Shown here in pieces: positions 16,821 through 25,053 of a DNA stretch of 64,000 nucleotides. Every line of letters begins with the position of its first letter. Positions within the stretch are counted from its first letter, which is position 1. The notes under the pieces are model-generated. The model was not told the origin of the DNA. It ran no database searches and saw only the letters and a list, made by a program, of their open reading frames with translations. Position numbers and translations under genes: made by a program. The stretch is taken from the NCBI RefSeq assembly GCF_016889705.1, contig NZ_CP069526.1, forward strand, positions 1,116,001 to 1,180,000. The letters are read 5' to 3'. Source of the stretch: Amycolatopsis sp. FDAARGOS 1241. GTDB lineage: Bacteria > Actinomycetota > Actinomycetes > Mycobacteriales > Pseudonocardiaceae.

Positions 16821-16874
16821 GAACTAGTTCACCCGATCAGCCGATCGAAGTTCCGAACTAGTCCGGACTAGTCT
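16821..16874. promoter_or_regulatory. ACTAGT operator boxes between gntR and the replication/transfer genes
   Basis: GAACTAGTTC (16821-16830) is a perfect 10-bp palindrome. Two more ACTAGT cores follow at 16857-16862 and 16867-16872, 10 bp apart, in flanks of the same type (GAACTAGTCC, GGACTAGTCT). They lie between the GntR gene and the first gene of the rightward operon, the expected place for the operator of both. Confidence 0.6.
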
Positions 16875-16905
16875 TCTAGACGTTGCCGACGAAAGGACCT
16901 GACCG

Positions 16906-17214
16906 ATGAGGAACGCACACCCGAGCCGCCGCCAGATCGAGATGGCCGCGGATGAGCTGGATTTCGACTACTTCGCGGACACGACCGGCCTGGCTGGTGA
17001 CGTCGACTCGTTCGACGGCTTCGACGGTGTGGCCGAGCTGGCGGACCTGTACACGGAGATCGCGGAAATCGACGCAGCGCTGGCCGAGCTGGAGGCGCCG
17101 GCGGCGCCGGTGGTGTCGCTGTTCGAGCCGAACGTGATCGTGGGCGGCGTCGCCGGTGGCGGCAAGACCGCGGCGCTTCGGTGGCTCGCGCTGGGCGGGG
17201 AGGTGGCCGCCTGA
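16906..17214 (+). CDS. small acidic protein ending in a P-loop-like motif
   Basis: A 102-residue protein, first gene of the rightward AICE operon. The middle is rich in Asp, Glu and Ala. Near the end it carries GVAGGGKT, which fits Walker A (GxxxxGKT), only about 15 residues before the stop, so no complete NTPase domain exists. It may be the N-terminal stub of a lost ATPase or a coincidental match. The ATG of the next gene overlaps the stop (TGATG). Confidence 0.55.
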   Translation: MRNAHPSRRQIEMAADELDFDYFADTTGLAGDVDSFDGFDGVAELADLYTEIAEIDAALAELEAPAAPVVSLFEPNVIVGGVAGGGKTAALRWLALGGEVAA

Positions 17215-17417
17215 TGTCCGCCTCGCTGGTTCCCGCCGTCGCCCGCAAGCTCGGCTGCCGGAATTCGATCGCCGCGGCGGTGGTCGAGGTGATCTGGGCC
17301 AAGGCCGACCAGGGCTGGAGTGCCGAGCAGATCACCACGTGGCTGGCCGGTCACTACGACCGCAGTCACCCGGCCGCCGACCCGGCGCTGGTGCGGTTCG
17401 TCCTGGCCCGCCGGTAG
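17214..17417 (+). CDS. small helical protein (stand-alone GWS...WL domain)
   Basis: A 67-residue helical protein overlapping the previous stop. The pattern GWSAEQITTWLAG, then HPAADPALVRFVLAR, is echoed at the C-terminus of the next gene's product (GWSVARLTLWLRT, then HPCADRSFVSYVTGLLAG). The two probably share a small domain found alone here and fused there. No known family is recognised. Confidence 0.6.
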   Translation: MSASLVPAVARKLGCRNSIAAAVVEVIWAKADQGWSAEQITTWLAGHYDRSHPAADPALVRFVLARR

Positions 17418-17469
17418 CCAACTTCCCCGTCTCGAACTTGTGCCGCTGATCTGAGAGAGGACTGTCCCG

Positions 17470-18150
17470 ATGGCCCGCACGTCGACCGAGCTGCATGTCG
17501 TGGAGCGCTTCCACGATCTGGCCGACACCCTGGTCCGCAACGCCAATGCCTTGACCGGCAACCCTGATCTGCCTGCCGCGGTGGTGTGGCCCCGTGCCGA
17601 TGTGTATGTCGACGTGGCGACCCAGGTCCGGTTGCTGGCTGATGCCGAGCTGGCGCGGGTGGAAGGTCTCGCGCTCGTGCTGCCGCTGACCGCCGCGCAG
17701 CGGGCGGCCGAGCAGTTCGAGTGGCTGGCCGGGCAGCTGGCGGGAAACGCCAGGACGCTGCGCGCCTTCACCACGGACCCGGCCATGGTGGCGCGGGCCA
17801 GGGTCTACCGGGACGTGGCGGTGCAGGTGCGCCTGCTGGCGGCGGCCGAGCGGGAGCAGCACGGCCGCCCGACCCCGCCGGCGACCCCGGCCCGGCGACC
17901 GCAGCCGAGCCCGCTGGCGGCCCGGGTCGCAGCGCGGCTGCGGACGGTGCGGCCGGAGTTCACCGAGCCGCTGGTGACCGCGATCGCCACCCGCCGCCGG
18001 GCGGGCTGGTCGGTGGCGCGGCTGACGCTGTGGCTGCGCACCCTGCTGCGGGACCCGCAGACCGGCGAGCTCCACCCGTGCGCGGACCGCTCGTTCGTGT
18101 CCTACGTGACCGGTCTGCTGGCCGGTCAGGCCGCGGCCCGCGCGGCCTGA
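17470..18150 (+). CDS. hypothetical protein with internal duplication
   Basis: A 226-residue soluble protein. Two related segments, VYVDVATQVRLLADAE (~residue 45) and VYRDVAVQVRLLAAAE (~residue 117), show a tandem repeat of a ~70-residue unit. After a Pro-rich linker comes a C-terminal domain shared with the preceding small gene. It is part of the rightward operon of the element. The function is unknown. Confidence 0.65.
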   Translation: MARTSTELHVVERFHDLADTLVRNANALTGNPDLPAAVVWPRADVYVDVATQVRLLADAELARVEGLALVLPLTAAQRAAEQFEWLAGQLAGNARTLRAFTTDPAMVARARVYRDVAVQVRLLAAAEREQHGRPTPPATPARRPQPSPLAARVAARLRTVRPEFTEPLVTAIATRRRAGWSVARLTLWLRTLLRDPQTGELHPCADRSFVSYVTGLLAGQAAARAA

Positions 18151-18244
18151 GACCGCCCCGGCCCGGCGGCCCATTCCGCCAAGAACACTCCGCCGGTCCG
18201 GGCGAAACCCTGTCACCACGAGATCGCAGAACAGGAGAACCGTC

Positions 18245-18325
18245 ATGGTACGCACGCACATCCACCGCACGCTCGCCCAGATCAAGCAGGGCTGCGGCGA
18301 GGACCCGGCCGGGGGTGAGCGGTGA
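18245..18325 (+). CDS. very small ORF (26 aa)
   Basis: A 26-codon frame with a start ATG preceded by AGGAG at good spacing. It is rich in basic residues and ends in TGATG, overlapping the start of the next gene. It is a likely leader or coupling peptide; only the ribosome site and the overlap support it. Confidence 0.4.
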   Translation: MVRTHIHRTLAQIKQGCGEDPAGGER

Positions 18326-18534
18326 TGGGCACGCTGAGCGAGCTGTCGCGGCTGCATCTGTCCCGCCCGGTCGCCGGTGCTGGGGTGGCGGTGGTGGCCG
18401 CGTGGCAGCGCCGCCACGCCGAGGTGCTGGAGCACCTGGCCGCCGAGGGCGGTGCCGGCACGCAGGCCGCGGTGGCTGCCCCGGTGGTGCGCCGCCGCGC
18501 CGACGGGTTGGCGGGGGAGGCGGGCGGATGTTGA
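18325..18534 (+). CDS. small hypothetical protein
   Basis: A 69-residue Ala/Arg-rich protein with a helical central part (VAVVAAWQRRHAEVLEHLA). Its start overlaps the stop of the preceding 26-codon frame and its end overlaps the SsgA-like gene. It resembles no known family. The tight overlaps are the main support. Confidence 0.5.
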   Translation: MGTLSELSRLHLSRPVAGAGVAVVAAWQRRHAEVLEHLAAEGGAGTQAAVAAPVVRRRADGLAGEAGGC

Positions 18535-18935
18535 ACGTGTTCATGACCGCCCGCCTGCTCGGCTCGACCAAGAAGCCGCGTTACGCGGGGCAGGAGCTGC
18601 GGGTGTGGTTGTGCTACGACCCGGCCGACCCCTACGCGGTGCAGCTGAACTTCGTGGCCGGGGGCGGTAAGCGCATCGGCTGGCTGTTCAGCCGGGACCT
18701 GCTCGCCGCCGGGCTGACCGGCCGCGCCGGGGACGGCGACGTGCGGATCACCGGCCTGGACGACACCGTCGAGATCGCGCTGTCCTCCCCGGATGGTGTG
18801 GCGCGGCTGGAGTTTTCCCGCGCCGACCTGGAACGCGGCATCGACGAGAGCGAAACCCTCGTGCCGATCGGCACCGAGTCGGCCGCGTTCGACTGGGACC
18901 ACGAGATCGGCCTGCTCGGCCGCGGCGCAGCCTGA
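18528..18935 (+). CDS. SsgA-like (SALP) protein on the element
   Basis: A 135-residue protein with the hallmarks of SsgA-like proteins, which control septation and sporulation in actinomycetes: DPADPYAVQLNFVAGGG, GWLFSRDLLAAGLTGRAGDG, DVRITG and a late VPIGTES. The length is normal for the family. Host copies act with the divisome; a copy on a mobile element could adjust division or septum formation in the recipient during plasmid-like spread. The start ATG at 18528 has GGAGG ~8 bp upstream and overlaps the previous gene by 7 bp. Confidence 0.75.
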   Translation: MLNVFMTARLLGSTKKPRYAGQELRVWLCYDPADPYAVQLNFVAGGGKRIGWLFSRDLLAAGLTGRAGDGDVRITGLDDTVEIALSSPDGVARLEFSRADLERGIDESETLVPIGTESAAFDWDHEIGLLGRGAA

Positions 18936-19083
18936 TCCACCACCCGCATCACCACGAGATCAACGCCAGCCGCCGCTGAGGGCGGCTCCACAGCCGCCGG
19001 GGCGGCCTCGCCAACGTCGACGTCCGGGGCCGTCTCGGTGCACCACACCCGCACATCCCTTGCCACGGAAGGAGAACGACGTC

Positions 19084-19251
19084 ATGCGACGGTCTCGTGA
19101 GGCCGACAACCGCAAGCGGATCGATCCCAGCCTCAGCGGCGGTGCCCAGCTGGGCCGCTGTCTGGGCTGCCGGCGCCGCACCCACAAGAACACCAACCTG
19201 TGCGGGCGCCCGGCGTGCTCGCGCGCGGTCGCGGGGGTGATGGAGGTATGA
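19084..19251 (+). CDS. small Cys-rich basic protein (zinc-ribbon-like)
   Basis: A 55-residue basic protein whose second half holds CLGCRRRT and LCGRPAC, two Cys pairs fit for one zinc ion. AAGGAG lies upstream of the ATG, and the stop overlaps the next start (ATGA). Such tiny zinc proteins are common in AICE and phage operons. Confidence 0.6.
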   Translation: MRRSREADNRKRIDPSLSGGAQLGRCLGCRRRTHKNTNLCGRPACSRAVAGVMEV

Positions 19252-19391
19252 GCGCCTGCAAGCACACCGCGTTCATCGCGAAGCTGCGCCGCGGCTGGGC
19301 CTACAAAACCTGCCGCGACTGCAAACACTCCTGGTCCGAACCCATGCCCGCACCCTCACCGCGCAAGAAGCTCACCGTCGTGAAGCGCTGA
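19248..19391 (+). CDS. small Cys/His protein
   Basis: A 47-residue basic protein with C4KH and CRDCKHSW, again a possible zinc site. It is translationally coupled to the gene before it. It is not recognised. Confidence 0.55.
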   Translation: MSACKHTAFIAKLRRGWAYKTCRDCKHSWSEPMPAPSPRKKLTVVKR

Positions 19392-19461
19392 GGACCCCGG
19401 CCCGGTCAACCACCAGTCGCACAAACCCAACCCGCACAGCGGAAATCGAAGGGAAACAACC

Positions 19462-19581
19462 ATGGCGAAGAACGAGGCCAACACCCCGAAGCAGCCCCAG
19501 CCCGGCGACAAGCCCGTCGGCACCTGGGCGGACCACGTCCACGCGAACGTCCAGAAGAACCAGAAGAAGCAGGGCAAGTAG
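19462..19581 (+). CDS. very small basic protein (39 aa)
   Basis: A 39-codon frame, ATG preceded by GAAGGGAAA. The product is Lys/Gln/Pro-rich with a WADHVHANVQKN core and is followed at once by a strong hairpin, which supports it as a real last cistron. The function is unknown. Confidence 0.5.
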   Translation: MAKNEANTPKQPQPGDKPVGTWADHVHANVQKNQKKQGK

Positions 19582-19602
19582 CCCCGCCACCACGCGTTCG
19601 GG

Positions 19603-19635
19603 GTGGTCGGGCCAGAAGGTAGCTGGCCCGACCAC
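19603..19635 (+). terminator. intrinsic terminator inside the AICE
   Basis: A perfect 13-bp inverted repeat (19603-19615 with 19623-19635) with a 7-nt loop lies 21 bp after the stop of the 39-codon gene. It divides the small-gene operon from the Spd/Tra genes. Confidence 0.75.
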
Positions 19636-19688
19636 TCCCGACCGTACCTCACCTCACCTGGTCGAACACCGTCCGGAAGGGACCGATC

Positions 19689-19892
19689 ATGACTGGACCC
19701 GAGCACTACCGCGAGGCCGAACGACTTGTCTGCTCGACGAGTCTGCGCAACCCGCTCCCCGAAGACGCGAACAAGCCCGGAGCGGCGCAGGTGCACGCCA
19801 CGCTGGCGCTGGCGGCGGCCACCGCCGCGGCCGGGCGGATGCCCGGCACGACCGCGCAGGCGTGGGACACCGCGACGGGGGTGGGTTCGTGA
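19689..19892 (+). CDS. small hypothetical protein
   Basis: A 67-residue protein, first in the transfer-side operon, with a helical Ala-rich centre (VHATLALAAATAAAGRM). GGAAGGGA precedes its ATG and its stop overlaps the next start (TGATG). No family is recognised. Confidence 0.55.
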   Translation: MTGPEHYREAERLVCSTSLRNPLPEDANKPGAAQVHATLALAAATAAAGRMPGTTAQAWDTATGVGS

Positions 19893-20248
19893 TGTCCACC
19901 CCAGACACGCCCGGACCCGACGGCGACGCGGCGGACACGTTGTTCCTGCTGCGCCGACTGGTGGAGCGCAACGGCACCTGGGTGCTGGTCACGGTGTTCA
20001 CCGCGGTCGCGGTGTGGCTGGGGCTGCACCTGGCCCGCGCGGCGCTGGTGCTGGTGGTGCGGCTGCTGGCCTGCGTGATGGCCCGCGCCGACCGCTACGC
20101 CAGCACCCGGGTGCTGACCCCGCCGCCGCGGCGGGTGAACCACTACTTCGACGGCCACAACGGCAGCGACTACGACCCGCACCACTACGAGCACGGACAC
20201 ACGCCCGGCCCCGCGCCGGGCCGGTACTGGGAGGCCGCACATGCGTAG
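19892..20248 (+). CDS. small membrane protein (Spd-like)
   Basis: A 118-residue protein with one or two membrane helices (residues ~36-68: WVLVTVFTAVAVWLGLHLA, then ALVLVVRLLACVM) and a His/Tyr-rich cytosolic tail. It overlaps the genes on both sides. Position and build match the Spd proteins that help spread conjugative elements along mycelium; that role is inferred. Confidence 0.6.
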   Translation: MSTPDTPGPDGDAADTLFLLRRLVERNGTWVLVTVFTAVAVWLGLHLARAALVLVVRLLACVMARADRYASTRVLTPPPRRVNHYFDGHNGSDYDPHHYEHGHTPGPAPGRYWEAAHA

Positions 20249-20624
20249 GCACAACACCAACGACAACGGCCCGGCACACCGCGGCCGCGACGACAGGCTT
20301 CAGACCACGCCGGGCGAGCTGGCCGACCTGATCGCCGCGTCCTACCGTCGCGCGCCGCGCGCGGTGCTGGTGGCCGCCGGGTTCACGGGCCTGGCCGGCT
20401 GGCTGACCGGGATCGCGTGGCTGCAAGGGCTGCTGGCGACCCTGGCCGTCCTGACCGGGCTCTACGCCGCCGGGCACCTGATCTTTCTGGCCCGCGCGGC
20501 CCGCGAGTACGCCGACGCCCTGGCCACCACCCACGCCCTCTACGTCCGCCGCCACGACGGGAGCGGCGGCACCGAGGGCGACGCGGACGGGTTCGATCCG
20601 AGGAAGGAGCCGTGGTGGGGATAA
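20241..20624 (+). CDS. two-span membrane protein (Spd-like)
   Basis: A 127-residue protein with two hydrophobic helices (AVLVAAGFTGLAGWLTGIAW and LLATLAVLTGLYAAGHLIFL) between charged ends. It overlaps both neighbours in the run of membrane-protein genes leading to the translocase. A role in intramycelial spread is inferred from context. Confidence 0.6.
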   Translation: MRRHNTNDNGPAHRGRDDRLQTTPGELADLIAASYRRAPRAVLVAAGFTGLAGWLTGIAWLQGLLATLAVLTGLYAAGHLIFLARAAREYADALATTHALYVRRHDGSGGTEGDADGFDPRKEPWWG

Positions 20625-21016
20625 GTGATTCGACGACCCGACGGCGGGGACACGCGCGGACGCGGCAGGAGGCCGCGCTGGCGTGGACGGCGTCGCACGT
20701 GATCGAGCTGTGCGGGGTGGCGCTGCCGCTGGTCGGCGGGTTCGTGTGGACGCCGTGGATCGACGTGATCGCCGGGGTTGTGGCGGCGCTGTGGGTGCAG
20801 CACGAGGTGGTCCTGCACCGGCGCACCGCCGCCGCCCGCGCGGCCCACACGAAGCTGCTCAACGATATCCCGACCGCACGCCTGACCAGCGCCGCGGCCA
20901 AGACAACCGTGCCCGCCACCGACAACCCAGGCAGTGACGAGACGAGCCCGGCCGAGCACGCCGGCACCGAGCCCGCCGACGACACGGCGCGGGCACGACG
21001 GGAGGTGTCCCGATGA
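20615..21016 (+). CDS. membrane protein (Spd-like)
   Basis: A 133-residue protein starting at a GTG with AAGGAG five bases upstream. A basic N-terminus is followed by two hydrophobic segments (VIELCGVALPLVGGFVW and WIDVIAGVVAALWV) and a soluble acidic tail. It overlaps the preceding gene by 10 bp and the next by 4 bp. No family can be named. Confidence 0.6.
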   Translation: MGISDSTTRRRGHARTRQEAALAWTASHVIELCGVALPLVGGFVWTPWIDVIAGVVAALWVQHEVVLHRRTAAARAAHTKLLNDIPTARLTSAAAKTTVPATDNPGSDETSPAEHAGTEPADDTARARREVSR

Positions 21017-22332
21017 GCTACTACACCGACCGGGCCGAACAGGCCCGCGCCGACAAGGAACTCAAGGCGAAACTCGAGCGCGAGGCCGCCCGCGAACGGT
21101 TCGACCAGCAGCTGAAGCTCGCCGAGATGCGCCGCGAGCACGCGCGCCAGGACAAGGCCGATGCGCAGGCCGAAGCGGGGGACAAGCGCGACCGCCGCAA
21201 GGTCGCGCGGGGCAAGGCCCTCGCGTGGGCGAAGGACCACGTGGTGGACCTGCTGATCTACCCGCTGATGCTCGGGTCGGCCGCGATCGCGATCCCGCTG
21301 GCCGCCCGGTGGGGCGCGCTGCACCTGGGCGAGTCCGGCGGGCTGCTGCCGATCCTGTCCGAGTGGGGCATGGTCGCCTTCTCCATCGCCGTGCACGTCT
21401 CCCGGGTCCGCCACCCCCAGCGCCCGGTGTGGGCGCTGCAGCTGGGCACGTGGGTGTTCGCCGCGGTCGGATTCGCGATCGCCGTGATCCGGGGCATCAC
21501 CGACCCGGCCGGCGGCGGCTGGGACCTCGGAGTGGTGATGGGCCTGGTGTCCATCGCCGGAGTGGCCGCGCACCAGCTGGTCTCGGCCGCCCCGCGGCGG
21601 AGCCCAGCCGAGCGGGCCGCGCATCGGCTGGCCCGGCAGGAAGCGGCCGAACGCAAAGCCGAGCTGGCCACGCGCAAGGTCGCCGCCGCCCGGGTCGACG
21701 CCGCCCGCCGCGCCGCGATCGCCGACGCGGTCGCGGAGATCGACCCGGACGGCACCGCCCGCCTGGTGTACCGGCCCGGCCACTACACGCTGCACCGCCG
21801 GGGCAAGCTGCGCCCCGCGTCGGTGCCCGGCCTGCCCGTCGCCCCCCTCGACGACGAGGGGGCCGGGACGGGGGTGGCCGACGAGGCTGCCGCTTACCTG
21901 GCCGGGCTGCGGTTCCGGCGGCTGAGCGAGATCGGCCCGGACGCTACAACCCCGCCCGGCAAAGGGGAGGAGCCGGGCGGGGTCGCCACCCTCGACCCTA
22001 ACCCGGCCGGCGGCCCGGACCGGATCGCCGACCACGACAACACCCGACCGGAGGACCCCGCCCCCGGCACGAGCACCGGCCGCGCGACGCCGACCCGGCG
22101 CACCAGCCCGACACGACGGGCGGCGCGTTCGGTCATCCCCGAACCGACCCGGCGGAGTTTCGACGAGCTGACCGCCGAGTTCGACGCGGCGGTCGCGAAC
22201 CCGCCCGACGGGTTCGACCCCGCGAACGCGGAGTCCATCCGCAAGACCCTGCGCTGCGGGAAGAAGCCCGCGACGCAGCTGAAGAAGCGCTACCTCGCCA
22301 CCACCGACGACCGCACCGGCGGTCGCGGCTAG
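21013..22332 (+). CDS. SpdB-like/DUF2637-like membrane protein with coiled coil
   Basis: A 439-residue protein. Residues 1-70 form a highly charged coiled coil (ELKAKLEREAARERFDQQLK). About four membrane helices follow between ~75 and 195, then a second charged coil, a disordered Pro/Thr region and a C-terminal helix-turn-helix-like segment (ESIRKTLRCGKKPATQLKKR). The layout is that of SpdB2/DUF2637 proteins encoded beside traB in Streptomyces plasmids, which bind TraB and DNA. It lies directly upstream of the translocase gene. Confidence 0.65.
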   Translation: MSYYTDRAEQARADKELKAKLEREAARERFDQQLKLAEMRREHARQDKADAQAEAGDKRDRRKVARGKALAWAKDHVVDLLIYPLMLGSAAIAIPLAARWGALHLGESGGLLPILSEWGMVAFSIAVHVSRVRHPQRPVWALQLGTWVFAAVGFAIAVIRGITDPAGGGWDLGVVMGLVSIAGVAAHQLVSAAPRRSPAERAAHRLARQEAAERKAELATRKVAAARVDAARRAAIADAVAEIDPDGTARLVYRPGHYTLHRRGKLRPASVPGLPVAPLDDEGAGTGVADEAAAYLAGLRFRRLSEIGPDATTPPGKGEEPGGVATLDPNPAGGPDRIADHDNTRPEDPAPGTSTGRATPTRRTSPTRRAARSVIPEPTRRSFDELTAEFDAAVANPPDGFDPANAESIRKTLRCGKKPATQLKKRYLATTDDRTGGRG

Positions 22333-22451
22333 ACCCACCCACATCCCCGGGCAGGGTCCACACCACCCTGCCCCGTGCATCCGGGTGCCGGTCGGTGCTG
22401 GGTCCTGCCCGCGTCGTGCACAGTCCACCCGCACGAAGGGCACCCAACGCG

Positions 22452-24809
22452 ATGAACCCCACCGACCACGACAACAACCGCACCACGCCTGAGTCCGGGC
22501 GCGAGTCCACGCCCGAGTCGGCCCGCGAGACCGGGACCGAGTCCACCCGCACGCCTGCCGGGCCGGCGGGGGAACTGGCCACCGTCCACCCCCTGCGCGC
22601 CCACACTGACCAGCACCAGTCCACCGAGCCGGGCGTGGTCGAGTCCGCCCCCGTCGCGATCGAGGGCGAGCTCGTCTCCGACGAGGAGTGGTTGCTCTAC
22701 ACCAGCCAGAAAGCGCAGATGGAATGGCGGATGCGCGAGTACAAGCGCCAGGCCCTGTGGGTCGGCACGCACGCCATCACCGCGGTCCGGCACGAGCGGA
22801 CCCTCAGCACCCTGAAGTTCGTCGGCCGCAACGTGCTGGTGTACCCGACACTGGGGGCCGCGGCGGCGATCAAGCGGTGGCGCGACACGCACGGCTCGTC
22901 CCGCTACGAGCGCATGATGCGCGCGGCCGAGCTGGCCGGAGAACACGAGAAGGTCGCCGAATGGGAGGCCCGCGACGTCGCGGAGAAGCAGCGCCGGCAC
23001 GACCGGACGATGGACTGGATCCGCTCGCCGTGGCAGATCGCCAAGGCCGCCGCACTGCTGACCTTCTCCACGACGGTGCTGCTGCTGGTCCTGGGCCTGA
23101 TCCTGTGGATCGCCGGCAAGGGCGGGGTGCTGGACCCGATCACCGGCGTGATCGACGCGATCGCGTTCTGCGTGTGGTTCGTCGCCACCTACGGCGCGTT
23201 CCTCGTACTGGCCGGCACGGCCGGGCTGGTGACCTACCTGTGGAACCTCGGCCGCCGCTCCCAGTCGGTGCCCGACATGTTCCGCCCAGCCTCGGCCAAG
23301 CTTGTCGACGAGGTGTCCATCACCCCGTCGGTGGTGGTCACGGCGCTGCGTGACCTGCGGATTTCCGAGCTGCGCAAGAAGATCGAGCAGATGGAAGACG
23401 GCGGCGCGGCGATGCTCGGCCCGATCCGTCTGGCCGGCTGCGGGGTCGAGTTCGACGTGCACCTGCCCTCCGGGGTGGACACCGAGGAGGTCAAGCGCAA
23501 GCGCCGCAAGTTCGCGGAGAACATGGGCCGCCACGAGCACGAGGTGTTCCTGTCCACCCCGCCCGCCCCGCGCACGGTACGCGTGTGGGCGGCGGACCCC
23601 GGGGCACTGGACCAGCCGATCGGCCCATCGCCGCTGGTCACAGACCCGAGCCTCACCGCCGACCTCTACGGCGGGCGGGCACCGTGGGGCGTGGACCTGC
23701 GCGGCGACGCGGTGCTGATGCCGCTGCTGCAGGCGCACCTGCTGCTCACCGGTGTGTCCAAGCAGGGCAAGACCGCGACCCTGCGGGCGCTGGCGCTGTG
23801 GATGGCGCTGGACCCGTCGGTGCGGTTCTACATCGCCGACCTCAAGGGCATCGGGGACTGGCGCATGTTCAAGCCGCGGGCGGACGTCCTGATCGAAGGC
23901 CCGTCCGACCAGCACGCCATCGCCGCCACCGAGATGCTGGAGTGGGCCGTGGAGGAGATGGAGAAGCGGCTGATGTCCTTCGACGGCGACAAGTACCGCA
24001 ACGGTGTCCCGCGCGAGCTGGCCAAACCGGGCGGCCCGTTTGAGCCGATCGTGTGCATTGTGGACGAAGCGCAGAACGCGTTCATGAACCCGCTCAAGGA
24101 CGACGAGAAGAGGCCCTACGGCGGGCAGACCAACGAGTCCCGCTACTTCATGGCCGCCCGCAAGATCCAGAACCAGGGCCGGGCGGTGAATGTCGTGCTG
24201 TGGCAGGGAACGCAGGACCCGACGGATCAGAACCTGCCCAAGCTGGTCCGCGAGGGCGCCCACATCCGCGGTGGCCTGGTCCTTGGGTCGGAGTCCCAGT
24301 CCCGCATGGCCATCGGCGACAAGGCCGTCAACGCCGGCGGTGCGGTGCCGCACGAGCTGCGGATGGGCCTGGACAAGGGCACCTTGGTCGTCGCCGGCGA
24401 AGGCGTCCCGCTCCCGCAAGGGCAGGCGTCGATGGTGGTGCGCACCCACTTCATCGACGGCGACGACGCGGAAGACATCATCACCCGCGCCGTGGCCCTG
24501 CGCCAGGCCGTGACGAAGACAAAACCGCAGGTCGAATCCCCGGAGGAAACTCGAGACCTGCTGGCCGACCTGGCCGCGGTGCTCGGGGAGAACAAGGTGC
24601 CGGCCGGGGAAGTGGTGGCGCTGCTGCGCGACCTCGACCCCGACTGGGCCGCCTACCAGCGGCTCGGCCGCAGCGAACTGGTCGCCGTCCTCGACCGCGA
24701 CCACGGCATCAAGGTGCCCTCGACCAGCAACAGGTGGCCCATCGATCCTGTCACTGTGCGTGACGCGATCGCCCGGCGCGACCTTGCCGAGGACACCACC
24801 GGTGCGTAG
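22452..24809 (+). CDS. FtsK/SpoIIIE-type DNA translocase, conjugal transfer protein TraB
   Basis: A 785-residue motor. A Thr/Glu/Pro-rich head leads to two membrane helices near residues 205-265 (LLTFSTTVLLLVLGLILWI and AFCVWFVATYGAFLVLAG). The RecA-like domain has Walker A GVSKQGKT (434-441) and Walker B PIVCIVDEAQNAF (~532). The C-terminal ~90 residues can form the winged helix that reads clt repeats. Proteins of this type alone move double-stranded element DNA between mycelia, so no relaxase is needed. The ATG at 22452 is chosen over an upstream GTG at 22395. A strong terminator and a GTAAC repeat array follow. Confidence 0.88.
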   Translation: MNPTDHDNNRTTPESGRESTPESARETGTESTRTPAGPAGELATVHPLRAHTDQHQSTEPGVVESAPVAIEGELVSDEEWLLYTSQKAQMEWRMREYKRQALWVGTHAITAVRHERTLSTLKFVGRNVLVYPTLGAAAAIKRWRDTHGSSRYERMMRAAELAGEHEKVAEWEARDVAEKQRRHDRTMDWIRSPWQIAKAAALLTFSTTVLLLVLGLILWIAGKGGVLDPITGVIDAIAFCVWFVATYGAFLVLAGTAGLVTYLWNLGRRSQSVPDMFRPASAKLVDEVSITPSVVVTALRDLRISELRKKIEQMEDGGAAMLGPIRLAGCGVEFDVHLPSGVDTEEVKRKRRKFAENMGRHEHEVFLSTPPAPRTVRVWAADPGALDQPIGPSPLVTDPSLTADLYGGRAPWGVDLRGDAVLMPLLQAHLLLTGVSKQGKTATLRALALWMALDPSVRFYIADLKGIGDWRMFKPRADVLIEGPSDQHAIAATEMLEWAVEEMEKRLMSFDGDKYRNGVPRELAKPGGPFEPIVCIVDEAQNAFMNPLKDDEKRPYGGQTNESRYFMAARKIQNQGRAVNVVLWQGTQDPTDQNLPKLVREGAHIRGGLVLGSESQSRMAIGDKAVNAGGAVPHELRMGLDKGTLVVAGEGVPLPQGQASMVVRTHFIDGDDAEDIITRAVALRQAVTKTKPQVESPEETRDLLADLAAVLGENKVPAGEVVALLRDLDPDWAAYQRLGRSELVAVLDRDHGIKVPSTSNRWPIDPVTVRDAIARRDLAEDTTGA

Positions 24810-24814
24810 CCGAA

Positions 24815-24976
24815 GTTACGCACCACCCACACCTCCTGGACCCGCGCAACCGCGGGTCCAGGAGGCCTTCCGCAGGTCCACGTAACCGCGTAACTCCGTA
24901 ACTAGCGCAGCTCAGCGGCAGTGACGGCCGAAGTTAGATCGTAACTGCCCCGGCCGGACGTAACCCCCGCCGTAAC
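24815..24976. repeat. GTAAC repeat array, candidate clt (transfer locus)
   Basis: The non-coding gap after the translocase gene holds six direct GTAAC copies (24882, 24890, 24898, 24941, 24960, 24972), several within CCGTAAC, plus one inverted copy (24815). TraB proteins recognise short repeated sequences at clt, usually next to their own gene, so this is the best clt candidate. It could also be a regulator site for the next gene. Confidence 0.45.
24832..24865 (+). terminator. intrinsic terminator after traB
   Basis: A perfect 15-bp inverted repeat (24832-24846 with 24851-24865) with a tight CAAC loop lies 22 bp after the stop codon of the translocase gene. Confidence 0.8.
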
Positions 24977-25053
24977 CCGCGCGCACCCCATTTCCCGCAG
25001 ACCCTCACACGCCCCACTGTGACTACATTCCGTGACCATTTTGGAGGTTTGTT

